A DNA stretch of 64,000 bases from Streptomyces albipurpureus (GTDB lineage Bacteria > Actinomycetota > Actinomycetes > Streptomycetales > Streptomycetaceae): positions 228,358 to 292,357 of the forward strand of contig NZ_JAMQAW010000010.1 in NCBI RefSeq assembly GCF_023701525.1, read 5' to 3'. How positions within the stretch are numbered: the first letter of the stretch is position 1; each line of letters opens with the position of its first letter. The notes beneath the pieces are model-generated. The model saw only the letters and a list, made by a program, of their open reading frames with translations, did no database searches and was not told the DNA's origin. Shown piece by piece: positions 1 to 6,399 of the stretch. Made by a program: the position numbers and the translations under genes.

Positions 1-121
1 GGCATCGTATGCCGCCCCCTCCCCGTATGCCGTTGCCGCGGCTCCCACGACGCAGCGCGCCCCCGGCCCGCCCGGGTGTCCGCGCCACCCCAGACACCCG
101 AGACTCGCCATCCGACACAGA

Positions 122-163
122 AGAATCGGACGCGGAAGATCGGACGCGGAAGATCCGACGCGG
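122..163. repeat. Three tandem 14-bp units, (A)GATCGGACGCGG-like
   Basis: Three head-to-tail 14-base units lie at 122-135, 136-149 and 150-163, differing by one or two bases each. The same GGACnCGG core recurs more loosely to about 250. No convincing gene covers this stretch, and the apparent reading frame through it is a by-product of the repeat. Confidence 0.6.
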
Positions 164-256
164 AGAGCTCGATCCAACGCGGTCGACACAACGCCTTCGA
201 CACACAGAGGGGTCGGACGCAGTAAGGGGAGGTCACAGAGGGGGTCGGACACAGAA

Positions 257-292
257 AGGTGGTGTCACCGACGAGTGCCGGTGACACCACCT
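257..292 (-). terminator. Terminator of the Cys-less chaplin gene
   Basis: A perfect inverted repeat has 14-base arms (257-270 and 279-292) and an 8-base loop. It lies 23 bases beyond the stop codon of the minus-strand chaplin gene, and the transcript continues into a short U-rich tract. Confidence 0.75.
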
Positions 293-314
293 CGGGTGTG
301 GCGAGTCGGGAACG

Positions 315-554
315 TCAGTCGTTCACCGAGGTGTTACCGAAGGCCGGGTTCAGCAGGCCGACGATGTTGATCGTGTTGCCCGTGAGGTTCACCGGAATGT
401 TGACCGGGACCTGGACCAGGTTGCCGGAGAGAACACCCGGCGAGCCGACGGCTGCACCGTGGGCCGAGCTGTCGGCGAACGCGGTACCAGCGGCGGCACC
501 GGCGGCCATACCGGCAGTGGCCAGGACCACGGCGGCCTTCTTGGCAGTCTTCAT
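315..554 (-). CDS. chpE: Short chaplin without cysteines (ChpE-like)
   Basis: A secreted hydrophobic surface protein of 79 residues. Residues 1-35 form a Sec signal peptide (MKTAKKAAVVLATAGMAAG, cleavage near AFA-DSS), followed by one chaplin domain with the hallmark GNxxxVGLLNPAFGN. Family knowledge: chaplins assemble into amyloid-like fibrils that lower surface tension so aerial hyphae can leave the medium. The two cysteines found in most chaplins are absent (Asn-Leu-Thr and Asn-Thr-Ser replace them), as in ChpE; the symbol is given on that criterion. The start is the ATG at 554; a longer upstream frame to 734 has no chaplin-like sequence. It is divergent from the first rodlin, sharing a 240-bp intergenic region, and is followed by a strong terminator. 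Confidence 0.88.
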   Translation of the reverse strand: MKTAKKAAVVLATAGMAAGAAAGTAFADSSAHGAAVGSPGVLSGNLVQVPVNIPVNLTGNTINIVGLLNPAFGNTSVND

Positions 555-705
555 GGGAAATAGCACCTTCTGTTCGATGTTCTGCCCTGCGGACGGGCTC
601 GCATAGATCGAAACGGTTGTCTTCAGGAGATGACACGGGCGACATCGCCAGTACCTCCATTTGGCCGATTGATCCGATGAACCACTCACATCGGGTCCAC
701 GGGGC

Positions 706-750
706 CATTGGAGTGAATCGGGAGAACCAATCACCGGGGGGCGTAGTTGC
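706..750 (+). promoter_or_regulatory. Putative promoter element of rodlin gene 1
   Basis: A 25-base block (706-730) contains GAACC at 724-728, then GTTGC at 746-750 after 17 bases. The same block and spacing recur before the second rodlin, at the same distance (about 66 bases) from its start codon. The layout resembles an ECF-type -35/-10 pair. Rodlin and chaplin genes are known targets of sigma-BldN in other Streptomyces; assigning this site to BldN is an inference. Confidence 0.45.
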
Positions 751-796
751 TCAGGACGCTCCAGCAGCGGGCATCCACGAAACAGAAGGACTGAAC

Positions 797-1207
797 ATGT
801 TCAAGAAGGTTATGGCGACCGCGGCGGTCACCCTCTCCGTGGCGGGCGCGGGCGCAGCGATGGCACCGCAGGCTATGGCCATCGGGGACCACCAGGGCAC
901 GACCTCGGTCAGCGGCAACGGCTCTTCCCAGTCGTACGGCAACTCCGAGACGTACGGTGACCTGAGCCCGCAGCTCGGCCTCGTCCAGGGCTCGCTCAAC
1001 AAGCCCTGCATCGGTCTGCCGCTCAAGGCCAACGTCGGCTCCCTGATCGGCGCCATCCCGATCGCCGTCCAGGACATCCCGATCCTCTCGGCCCCGCAGA
1101 ACCAGCAGTGCACCGAGAACTCGACCCAGGCCAAGGGCGACGAGCCGCTCTCGCACATCCTCAGCAACATCCCGATCCTCTCGGGCAACGGCGTCGCCAA
1201 CGGCTGA
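797..1207 (+). CDS. rdlA: Rodlin protein 1
   Basis: A 136-residue secreted rodlin. Residues 1-30 are a signal peptide (MFKKVMATAAVTLSVAGAGA, cleavage after AMA), and the mature part is small, Gly/Ser/Asn-rich and has two cysteines (in NKPC and QQC). Rodlins organise chaplin fibrils into the paired rodlets seen on aerial hyphae and spores. The ATG at 797 is preceded by AGAAGGA; longer in-frame upstream sequence has no signal-peptide character. It is nearly identical in length and C-terminus (ENSTQAKGDEPLSHILSNIP) to the next gene, indicating a tandem duplication. The symbol follows the usual rdlA/rdlB pairing; which copy corresponds to which S. coelicolor gene cannot be told here. Confidence 0.92.
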   Translation: MFKKVMATAAVTLSVAGAGAAMAPQAMAIGDHQGTTSVSGNGSSQSYGNSETYGDLSPQLGLVQGSLNKPCIGLPLKANVGSLIGAIPIAVQDIPILSAPQNQQCTENSTQAKGDEPLSHILSNIPILSGNGVANG

Positions 1208-1275
1208 CCCCAGCACCGCCTCCGGTAGGCACCCTGGCGCTCCCACCTTTCGGAGACGGCGGCTGTACCAGCACA

Positions 1276-1310
1276 CAAGCACCCCTGCTCCCTTGGCGCC
1301 GGGGTGCTTG
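1276..1310 (+). terminator. Terminator after rodlin 1
   Basis: Inverted repeat CAAGCACCCC (1276-1285) and GGGGTGCTTG (1301-1310), with a 15-base loop, lies about 70 bases after the stop codon and separates the two rodlin transcripts. Confidence 0.7.
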
Positions 1311-1608
1311 CGCTGTTTATGGACCTTTGCTTTTGCTTTGTAAATACCGTGCTGGATTCATTCCGCAGACGGGTGAAGGAGTGGCATTCCCTCTTGTGTG
1401 CGGTGCTTGAATTGAGCGGGCGGATCGCCCATGGATCTGCTCCGTGTGTAGGCCTCCAGCCGGCGGCGCATTGCGTCGTGGGGCAGTCGTGCCTCCTGTT
1501 GGCATGGCGCGTACGGAGACACCCGGCGGTCCGCCCAGCCAGTGGAGAGTCCGTTTATATGACCCTCCGCTGATATTCCGTACGTCATCACCATCGGTAG
1601 CCATGCCG

Positions 1609-1652
1609 CATTCGAGTGAACGGGCGGAACCAAACCGGTGGAGAACAGTTGA
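1609..1652 (+). promoter_or_regulatory. Putative promoter element of rodlin gene 2
   Basis: A 25-base block at 1609-1633 matches 20 of 25 bases of the block at 706-730. GAACC at 1627-1631 is followed after 16 bases by GTTGA at 1648-1652. It lies 65 bases before the GTG start. Conservation of sequence, internal spacing and distance to the gene supports a functional promoter. Confidence 0.45.
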
Positions 1653-1698
1653 TCAGTCTGCTCCACGATCGATCGTTCATAGCGAAAAGGGACATCAA

Positions 1699-2109
1699 GT
1701 GATCAAGAAGATTCTGGCTACCGCAGCGGTCACCGCTTCGATGGTGGGCGCCGGTGCGGCGATGGCCTCCCCGGCCCTGGCCATCGGCAACGACGGCGGC
1801 ACCACCTCCTTCAGCGGCAACGGCGCCTCGCAGACCTACGGCAACTCCGCCACCCACGGCGACATGAGCCCGCAGCTCGCCCTCGTTCAGGGCTCGCTCA
1901 ACAAGCCCTGCATCGCCCTGCCCGCGAAGGCCAACGTCGGTTCGCTCATCGGCCTTATCCCGATCGCCGTCCAGGACGTCTCGATCCTCTCGGCCCCGCA
2001 GAACCAGCAGTGCACCGAGAACTCGACCCAGGCCAAGGGCGACGAGCCGCTCTCGCACATCCTCAGCAACATCCCGATCCTCTCGGGCAACGGCGCGGGC
2101 AACAACTAA
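1699..2109 (+). CDS. rdlB: Rodlin protein 2
   Basis: A 136-residue secreted rodlin, paralogue of the upstream gene. The GTG start at 1699 is preceded by AAAAGGGA; the signal peptide begins VIKKILATAAVTASMVGAGA and ends near ALA-IGN. The mature domain keeps both cysteines and the same C-terminal block as rodlin 1. It has its own leader (about 390 bases after rodlin 1, behind a terminator) and its own terminator, so the two are separately transcribed. The role is building the rodlet layer with chaplins. Confidence 0.92.
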   Translation: MIKKILATAAVTASMVGAGAAMASPALAIGNDGGTTSFSGNGASQTYGNSATHGDMSPQLALVQGSLNKPCIALPAKANVGSLIGLIPIAVQDVSILSAPQNQQCTENSTQAKGDEPLSHILSNIPILSGNGAGNN

Positions 2110-2118
2110 GCGCCGAAC

Positions 2119-2166
2119 CGAGTGTGCCCCTGAGCGCGATGCGTTCGGGGGCACACTCGTTTTCTG
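2119..2166 (+). terminator. Terminator after rodlin 2
   Basis: Twelve-base arms CGAGTGTGCCCC (2119-2130) and GGGGCACACTCG (2148-2159) are followed by a T-run, an unusually classical intrinsic terminator for this genome. The next 260 bases hold only the chaplin leader. Confidence 0.85.
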
Positions 2167-2432
2167 TTGTCGAGAGCCACCGGCACTCTCGAAAATCACA
2201 CCCGGCAAACCCTACCGCTTTACTTTCCGTTATCACTTGCAGTAATAGGCCACCGATCGGAAAAATTATGGTGCGGCATACGAGTGACTTTTCGAACTAG
2301 CGGCCATATGGCGGTTTCCTGGCGGGAATCTGATCGTTACTAAATCTGCGGGGGCGCTCATGCACAGGAAACTGTCGACGCAGCGCGAGGGTCGCGGCTG
2401 CGTACAGCACCACCGCTGAAAGGATCAATGAC

Positions 2433-2666
2433 ATGAAGCACAAGAAGGCTGCTGCCGTCGTCGCGGGCCTCATCATGGCGCTGGGCTCTGCCGCCCCGGC
2501 CATGGCCGACGCCGGAGCCCACGGTGCCGCGGTCGGTTCGCCTGGCGTCCTGTCCGGCAACCTGATTCAGATCCCCGTTCACGTGCCCGTCAACGTCTGC
2601 GGTAACTCGATCAACGTGATCGGGCTGCTGAACCCGGCCTTCGGCAACGCCTGCGTGAACGACTGA
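2433..2666 (+). CDS. Short chaplin with two cysteines
   Basis: A 77-residue secreted short chaplin. The signal peptide covers residues 1-25 (MKHKKAAAVVAGLIMALGSA, cleavage after AMA). The mature chaplin domain has GNSINVIGLLNPAFGN and both cysteines (NVCGN and NACVND), which form the intramolecular disulphide typical of ChpF/G/H-type proteins. The ATG is preceded by GAAAGGATC. It closes the four-gene morphogenetic cluster and is followed by a strong terminator. Sequence alone does not decide which short chaplin letter it should bear. Confidence 0.9.
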   Translation: MKHKKAAAVVAGLIMALGSAAPAMADAGAHGAAVGSPGVLSGNLIQIPVHVPVNVCGNSINVIGLLNPAFGNACVND

Positions 2667-2687
2667 TTACTTTCCGTCGGCGTTACG

Positions 2688-2726
2688 GACAATTAGTCAG
2701 TAGGGAATTGCTGACAATTAGTCAGT
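2688..2726. repeat. Direct repeat of GACAATTAGTCAGT, 25-bp period
   Basis: GACAATTAGTCAGT occurs at 2688-2701 and again at 2713-2726. The second copy extends into the palindrome CTGAC-AATTA-GTCAG (2711-2725). It lies between the chaplin stop codon and its terminator, so it would be transcribed as part of the 3' UTR. It is AT-rich relative to its surroundings. Confidence 0.6.
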
Positions 2727-2734
2727 GCGCACTG

Positions 2735-2771
2735 GCCCCGGGGTATGCGAATGCATACCCCGGGGCTGTTT
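2735..2771 (+). terminator. Terminator after the second chaplin
   Basis: Perfect 14-base arms (2735-2748 and 2753-2766, GCCCCGGGGTATGC and its complement) with a GAAT tetraloop are followed by TGTTTT. Confidence 0.9.
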
Positions 2772-2958
2772 TACGCCAACTCATAGCCGGGATCGACCAG
2801 AGTGCCTAACCCTCTGGCAACTCCACTCTCCGGTACCTAGCATTCCGCCTATCCGGCTCTACAGGGAACGGCGAGATTTACTGCGGAGTTGACATGACCC
2901 TGCCCGGTCATGGGCTTTTCCGGATGAAAGAATTCTCATTTCCATCGATCGGAGAATC

Positions 2959-3612
2959 ATGTCTCGTGTACTTCTGGCGGGTGGCGCGGCGGCCGCTATC
3001 GTCGCGTCCTTGCTCGGCGCCACGAACGCCTCGGCGAAGACGACTAGCTTTGCTCCGCCCCCGGAGAAAATCACCATAGACATCGCGACCATCAATGGTT
3101 CCGGCTGTCATCCGGGCACCGCGGCCGTCGCCGTCTCCGAGGACAACACCGCCTTCACCGTGACCTACAGCGACTACCTCGCCAAGGTCGGAGTGGGCGC
3201 CTCGCCGACCGACTTCCGGAAGAACTGCCAGCTCAGCCTGGTCGTCCATGTGCCGCAGGGCTTCACCTACGCCATCGCGAGCACCGACCACCGAGGCTTC
3301 GCCAGCCTGGAGCCCACCGCCATCGGTACGCAGAAGGCCTCGTACTACTTCCAGGGCTCCCCGCTGACCGCCAGCAGAACCCACAACTTCCGCGGGCCGC
3401 TGAACGACAACTGGCAGGCCACCAACACCACCGAGTGGGGCCAGATGGTCTGGGCTCCCTGTGGCGTGAAGCGCAATTTCAACGTCAACACCGAACTGCG
3501 GGTGAGCCCCGGGCTCTCCGACCGGACGAAGACCACCAGCTTCATGACGATGGACTCCACCGACGGCGCCATCGACACCATCTACCGGCTCGCCTGGAAG
3601 GAATGCGTCTGA
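2959..3612 (+). CDS. Secreted DUF4360 family protein
   Basis: A 217-residue exported protein. Residues 1-26 form a signal peptide ending in NASA, followed by a single DUF4360 domain with conserved features: INGSGCHPGT, DFRKNCQLSL, and a C-terminal WAPCG plus WKECV, giving four cysteines likely to form two disulphides. Family members are extracellular proteins of actinobacteria and fungi with no established activity. The start is the ATG at 2959, with GGAGAA just upstream. It is monocistronic, with a promoter region after the chaplin terminator and its own terminator downstream. Confidence 0.85.
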   Translation: MSRVLLAGGAAAAIVASLLGATNASAKTTSFAPPPEKITIDIATINGSGCHPGTAAVAVSEDNTAFTVTYSDYLAKVGVGASPTDFRKNCQLSLVVHVPQGFTYAIASTDHRGFASLEPTAIGTQKASYYFQGSPLTASRTHNFRGPLNDNWQATNTTEWGQMVWAPCGVKRNFNVNTELRVSPGLSDRTKTTSFMTMDSTDGAIDTIYRLAWKECV

Positions 3613-3660
3613 ACCGCTCGCCCCCAGAGCTGATCCCCCAGAGCCCGACTGACTGAACAG

Positions 3661-3702
3661 CCGCCCCGTCCGCCTCCTTCGAGCGGACGGGGCGGTGGCT
3701 TT
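3661..3702 (+). terminator. Terminator after the DUF4360 gene
   Basis: Perfect 13-base arms CCGCCCCGTCCGC (3661-3673) and complement (3683-3695) with a 9-base loop, followed by TGGCTTTCT. Confidence 0.85.
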
Positions 3703-3958
3703 CTGCCCCTTACGGGGTTTTCGCCTTGCGGCGACTGCTCCTTTGACCTCCATACGGAGGAGGTGACGAGCGCAACATTCGCCACCCGCCCACGGAGTAC
3801 GAAGGCGCAAACCGCAGGCGCCGGCCGCATCCGGGGAACGCTTTCCAAGGACGTATGGGGCTCCCGCCAAATGAAGCGCCAAAGAGGACATTCCCGTCGC
3901 GCCCGAGCGGGTGGAAAACACGAAGCGAGCGCCGAAACCCGCCCGTAAGCTCACGGTC

Positions 3959-5170
3959 ATGCAGGTGATCCAGTCGACGAAGCTCGCGAATGTCTGTTAC
4001 GAGATCCGAGGTCCGGTACTTGAGGAGGCAATGCGGCTGGAGGCAGCAGGGCACCGCATCCTCAAGCTCAACACCGGCAACCCGGCAGCCTTCGGGTTCG
4101 AATGCCCGCCCGAGATCCTGGAGGACATTCTCCGCAACCTCAGCAACGCCCATGGATATGGCGATGCAAAAGGGCTGCTGTCCGCGCGGCGCGCGGTGAT
4201 GCAGCATTACCAGACCAAAGGCATCGAGCTGGACGTCGAGGACGTCTATCTCGGCAATGGTGTCTCCGAGCTGATCCAGATGTCGATGCAGGCGCTGCTC
4301 GACGACGGCGACGAGGTGCTCGTACCGGCCCCGGACTATCCCCTGTGGACCGCCTCGGTATCGCTCGCCGGTGGCACCGCCGTGCACTACCGGTGCGACG
4401 AGCAGTCCGACTGGATGCCCGACCTCGCCGATATCGAGCGGAAGATCACCGACCGCACCCGCGCGATCGTGATCATCAACCCCAACAACCCGACCGGGGC
4501 CGTCTACGACGACGAGATGCTGCGGGGTCTGACCGAACTCGCCCGTCGGCATCAGTTGGTCATCTGCTCCGATGAGATCTACGACAAGATCCTTTACGAC
4601 GGGGCAACGCACACCCCCACCGCCGCAATCGCCCCCGATCTCCTCGTACTCACGTTCAACGGTCTCTCGAAGAACTACCGGGTGGCTGGATATCGCACCG
4701 GTTGGATGGCGGTCTGCGGGCCCAAGGGGCATGCCGCGTCCTATATCGAGGGGCTGACGATCCTCGCCAATATGCGGCTGTGCGCCAATATGCCCTCCCA
4801 GCACGCGGTGGCGTCGGCGCTCGGGGGGCGGCAGTCCATCGAAGACCTCGTACTGCCCGGCGGCCGCATCCTGGAGCAGCGGAACATCGCGTATGACCTG
4901 GTCACCCAGATCCCCGGGGTGACCTGCGTCAAGCCCAAGGGTGCGCTCTACCTCTTCCCACGGCTCGATCCCAAGGTCTACAAGATCAAGGACGATCGGC
5001 AGATGGTGCTTGATCTGCTGCGGGCCGAGAAGATCATGGTCGTCCATGGCACCGGGTTCAACTGGCCGGACCCTGATCACTTCAGGATCGTGACCCTGCC
5101 CGCGGCCCCAGAGCTCGCGGATGCCGTCACCAGGATCGGAACGTTCCTGGACGGCTACGGCCAGCCCTGA
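3959..5170 (+). CDS. PLP-dependent aminotransferase (alanine transaminase AlaA type)
   Basis: A 403-residue fold-type I class I/II aminotransferase. Visible features are NTGNPAAFGF near residue 38, NPNNPTGAVY (174-183), SDEIYDKI (204-211, the PLP-ring aspartate), the Schiff-base lysine K238 in NGLSKNYRVAGYRTGW, and the C-terminal substrate arginine in HFRIVTLP. Family knowledge: AlaA-type enzymes convert pyruvate plus glutamate to alanine plus 2-oxoglutarate. The ATG at 3959 (MQVIQSTKLANVCYEIRGP) is preferred because that is where family similarity begins; an in-frame GTG at 3911 would add 16 unremarkable residues. It is monocistronic, with a clear terminator. Confidence 0.88.
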   Translation: MQVIQSTKLANVCYEIRGPVLEEAMRLEAAGHRILKLNTGNPAAFGFECPPEILEDILRNLSNAHGYGDAKGLLSARRAVMQHYQTKGIELDVEDVYLGNGVSELIQMSMQALLDDGDEVLVPAPDYPLWTASVSLAGGTAVHYRCDEQSDWMPDLADIERKITDRTRAIVIINPNNPTGAVYDDEMLRGLTELARRHQLVICSDEIYDKILYDGATHTPTAAIAPDLLVLTFNGLSKNYRVAGYRTGWMAVCGPKGHAASYIEGLTILANMRLCANMPSQHAVASALGGRQSIEDLVLPGGRILEQRNIAYDLVTQIPGVTCVKPKGALYLFPRLDPKVYKIKDDRQMVLDLLRAEKIMVVHGTGFNWPDPDHFRIVTLPAAPELADAVTRIGTFLDGYGQP

Positions 5171-5184
5171 GCCGACGCACCGCG

Positions 5185-5217
5185 GGGAAACGCCCTCCTG
5201 GGCGGAGGGCGTTTCCC
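5185..5217 (+). terminator. Terminator after the aminotransferase
   Basis: Fourteen-base arms GGGAAACGCCCTCC (5185-5198) and complement (5204-5217) with a 5-base loop, 15 bases after the stop codon. Confidence 0.85.
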
Positions 5218-5528
5218 GCACACATCGCGCCATCCCCTGGGGTACCGCGATGTAGGGGATCAGCCGCGGGCGAGGGAGATCGAGCCCTCCCGGGCCGGTG
5301 CGCCGCCGAGGAGGAGCTCCGCGCGGCAGTCACCCACGAGGGCCCTCTGAGGCGCGCCCGGGCCCGCCGTCCGAGGGATTCGGGTACCGGTGAGCGGCCC
5401 GAGAGGAAGTGCGCCGGCGCAGGTCAGAGGCGGTAAGGGCGCATCGATCAGCGTGAACCGCGAAGAGATGGGCGAATTATGGGCGGAGGTCGACGACTAT
5501 GCGCCAGAGGCTCCGACCCGGCTCAACT

Positions 5529-5551
5529 TTAGACACAATCTAAGCTAGGAT
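5529..5551 (+). promoter_or_regulatory. Palindrome TTAGA-CACAA-TCTAA beside a -10-like hexamer
   Basis: The 366-base gap before the next gene holds one clear signal: a 5-base-arm palindrome (5529-5543) directly followed by TAGGAT (5546-5551), 33 bases before the start codon. Its position suggests an operator at a promoter. The cognate regulator is unknown. Confidence 0.35.
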
Positions 5552-5583
5552 GGTCTCTCGGAAGTGAGCAGGAGGCCACCCCC

Positions 5584-5970
5584 ATGTACGAGCCGATCCG
5601 CACCAAATCCGTCCACTCCACCCCCGTCTCCGATGGCTATCCCCACCGGAGCCGCGACGAGGAGTTGGACATCCAGCTCGCCGGTCATCTCTCCGCGTTG
5701 CTGGCGGTCACCGATGAGCTGGCCCTCAAGCAGCCGGCCGAACAGATCGCCGCGCAGATCACCCGGCTCCGCGGCTCGGCACCCGTGCGCCGCACCGACC
5801 TGGGTACGGGGGACGCCCAGGCCCTGCACCGGCGCGCCCACGCGCTGGCAGGTCGGGTGCTGGTGGTCGCCGCTTCCCGCGCCGATACGACGGTCGCCAT
5901 CCTCGCCGCCGAGCGCATGGACGCCCACAGCGCCGCCCTGGACGCTCCGCGTCTGGTCGGCGCCCGCTGA
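5584..5970 (+). CDS. Hypothetical protein, 128 aa
   Basis: The start is supported by AGGAGG about eight bases before the ATG. The product is soluble, without signal peptide or membrane segment. The N-terminus is polar. Residues 28-128 are predicted mostly helical and alanine-rich (AGHLSALLAVTDELALKQ, LAGRVLVVAASRADT). I do not recognise a family. It lies alone between the aminotransferase and the convergent pckG and may be controlled by the palindrome just upstream. Confidence 0.6.
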   Translation: MYEPIRTKSVHSTPVSDGYPHRSRDEELDIQLAGHLSALLAVTDELALKQPAEQIAAQITRLRGSAPVRRTDLGTGDAQALHRRAHALAGRVLVVAASRADTTVAILAAERMDAHSAALDAPRLVGAR

Positions 5971-6104
5971 CGGCCCCGGTCCACGAGCCGGGGAGGCCTG
6001 TGGACCGGGTGCCACGGATGTTCTCGCCCTCGCCTGGCCGTAGCGCGTGGAGAGGGCCCGGCCGGGCGACTCCATGGCGCGGCTGGCTGAATCTCTCGGT
6101 ACGG

Positions 6105-6149
6105 CCCCAGGGGAATGCCCCCTGGGGAATCGGTATGTCCCCAGGGGAA
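6105..6149. repeat. Alternating CCCCAGGGGA / CCCCTGGGGA hairpin repeats
   Basis: CCCCAGGGGAA occurs at 6105-6115 and 6139-6149, with CCCCTGGGGA between (6119-6128). The last pair forms a perfect 10-base inverted repeat (6119-6128 with 6138-6147). A further hairpin GCTCCCGGA/TCCGGGAGC sits at 6190-6222. This 430-base convergent gap carries no gene I can support; the structures may insulate the two transcription units. Confidence 0.55.
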
Positions 6150-6361
6150 GCCGCATACGGCGGGCAGCGCTGCCCTGGAGAACGGGCAAGCTCCCGGAGG
6201 CCGTGAGGGGGCTTCCGGGAGCACAGGGCCCGTTCTGGCGATCCGGCGGCTGAGGTCGGCCTGATCACCAACTCAGGCCCCTGACGTGGCAGGCCGGGTT
6301 GACCCCACAGGTCAGGGCGGATGCCGGTTGGCCTGCCGCGACATTCTCGGCGCTTCTCCTA

Positions 6362-6392
6362 CCGCGCCGCCCGCATTCCCTGGGCGGCGCGG
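6362..6392 (-). terminator. Terminator of pckG
   Basis: Perfect 11-base arms CCGCGCCGCCC (6362-6372) and complement (6382-6392) lie directly after the pckG stop codon on the minus strand. Confidence 0.8.
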
Positions 6393-6399
6393 CGGGTGG

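Noticed and set aside
9..284. 91-codon frame at the window start
   Set aside because: Driven by the 14-bp repeats; no start context and low-complexity product.
2908..3960. 350-codon minus-strand frame opposite the DUF4360 gene
   Set aside because: Crosses a clear terminator and lies antisense to a signal-peptide protein; composition is that of a shadow.
3710..5233. Long minus-strand open frame opposite the aminotransferase
   Set aside because: It mirrors the codon bias of a gene whose PLP-binding motifs are clear on the plus strand; its own translation shows no family features.
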